This document shows positions 40,236 to 40,347 of a DNA stretch of 40,347 bases, piece by piece. Each line of letters opens with the position of its first letter. Positions within the stretch are counted from its first letter, which is position 1. Position numbers and translations under genes: made by a program. The notes below the pieces were generated by a model that was given only the letters and a program-made list of their open reading frames with translations, ran no database searches and had not been told where the DNA came from. The stretch spans positions 1 to 40,347 of the forward strand of contig JAFUPL010000015.1 of the NCBI GenBank assembly GCA_017481235.1, in the 5' to 3' direction. Origin of the DNA: Clostridia bacterium (lineage in GTDB: Bacteria; Bacillota; Clostridia; Christensenellales; UBA1242).

Positions 40236-40347
40236 AAATATTAGTTCAATTGTTCGCCCACAAGAAGGGTGGCGGTAGCACTAAGAACGGTAGAGATAGT
40301 AATAGTAAACGTCTTGGTGTGAAACGTGCTGATGGTCAATTCGTATT
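40232..40347 (+). CDS. rpmA: 50S ribosomal protein L27 (partial, runs off the window)
   Basis: The first 38 codons are present. The start [20 protein letters not shown] shows a short hydrophobic N-terminal extension before the mature AHKKGGG end, the target of Prp cleavage after LF. The mature N terminus reaches the peptidyl-transferase centre. The gene continues beyond the end of the window; the ribosome binding site AAGGAG lies inside prp. Confidence 0.96.
   Translation, partial: MKILVQLFAHKKGGGSTKNGRDSNSKRLGVKRADGQFV

Noticed and set aside
1..40347. CRISPR array, insertion sequence or prophage
   Set aside because: No regularly spaced repeats with unique spacers, no transposase or integrase, and no phage structural genes are visible. 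The MuF-like motif in the toxin is too small to call a prophage.
1..40347. Alternative genetic code (TGA as Trp) suggested by low GC
   Set aside because: prp and ung end in TGA and Trp is encoded by TGG; gene lengths match families under the standard code.

Overview
The window is a low-GC (roughly 30 percent by eye), gene-dense stretch of a Firmicutes chromosome, most likely an anaerobic gut-type member of the Clostridia that lacks a close reference known to me. The reasons are a pyruvate formate-lyase pair (pflB-pflA), a SpoVB-family flippase and a SpoIVFB-like M50 peptidase, the Firmicutes-type rplU-prp-rpmA operon whose L27 carries a cleavable N-terminal extension, a BspA-like leucine-rich surface protein, and strong sigma-A style promoters with AGGAG-type ribosome binding sites. 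TGA is used as a stop, so the code is standard.

Layout. 1-2.3 kb: a two-OB-fold SSB-like protein, a possible sigma-like HTH protein behind a pair of look-alike promoters, a tandem-HTH repressor and an unknown gene. 2.4-5.6 kb: pflB and pflA. 5.6-10.2 kb: a TetR regulator divergent from a small charged protein and two duplicated ABC ATPase/permease pairs. 10.2-12.8 kb: a membrane protein and a cardiolipin synthase. 12.8-13.3 kb: structured non-coding DNA and an initiator tRNA. 13.5-16.7 kb: a large BspA-like surface protein with a G11 tract after its signal sequence. 16.8-19.7 kb (minus): a TM2 protein, mnmA and an MFS transporter. 19.9-22.5 kb: recX, acpS and two unknown genes. 22.6-26.3 kb (minus): ileS with a leader, and a small coiled-coil protein. 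26.4-30.3 kb (minus): ung, a barnase-like toxin with barstar and SUKH immunity genes, and a SpoVB-like flippase. 30.5-33.7 kb: a LysM protein, a possible HEPN-CBS protein, an rRNA-methyltransferase-like enzyme and a pseudouridine synthase. 33.8-38.5 kb: two degenerate actin-fold proteins (Ppx/GppA-like and MreB-like), minD, minE and an M50 peptidase. 38.5-40.3 kb: an XRE/SLOG divergent pair, then the L21 leader with rplU, prp and the start of rpmA.

The strongest unusual signal is the leader of ileS. A consensus promoter drives an almost leaderless 15-codon ORF with six Ile codons, followed by mutually exclusive antiterminator and terminator hairpins. This is the logic of ribosome-mediated attenuation, where a Firmicute would normally use a T-box. 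The second is the G11 tract in the surface protein: loss or gain of one G brings a stop codon within a few codons, as in an ON/OFF phase switch.

Other points of interest are a barnase-like toxin cassette with two immunity genes, a possible HEPN-CBS fusion, a shape/division cluster with MinD and MinE but no MinC and with actin-fold proteins lacking the usual phosphate motifs, a perfect four-way-junction palindrome, and a family of same-orientation intergenic repeats, one copy of which lies inside the L21 leader. Functions are inferred from sequence reading alone; no database search was run.
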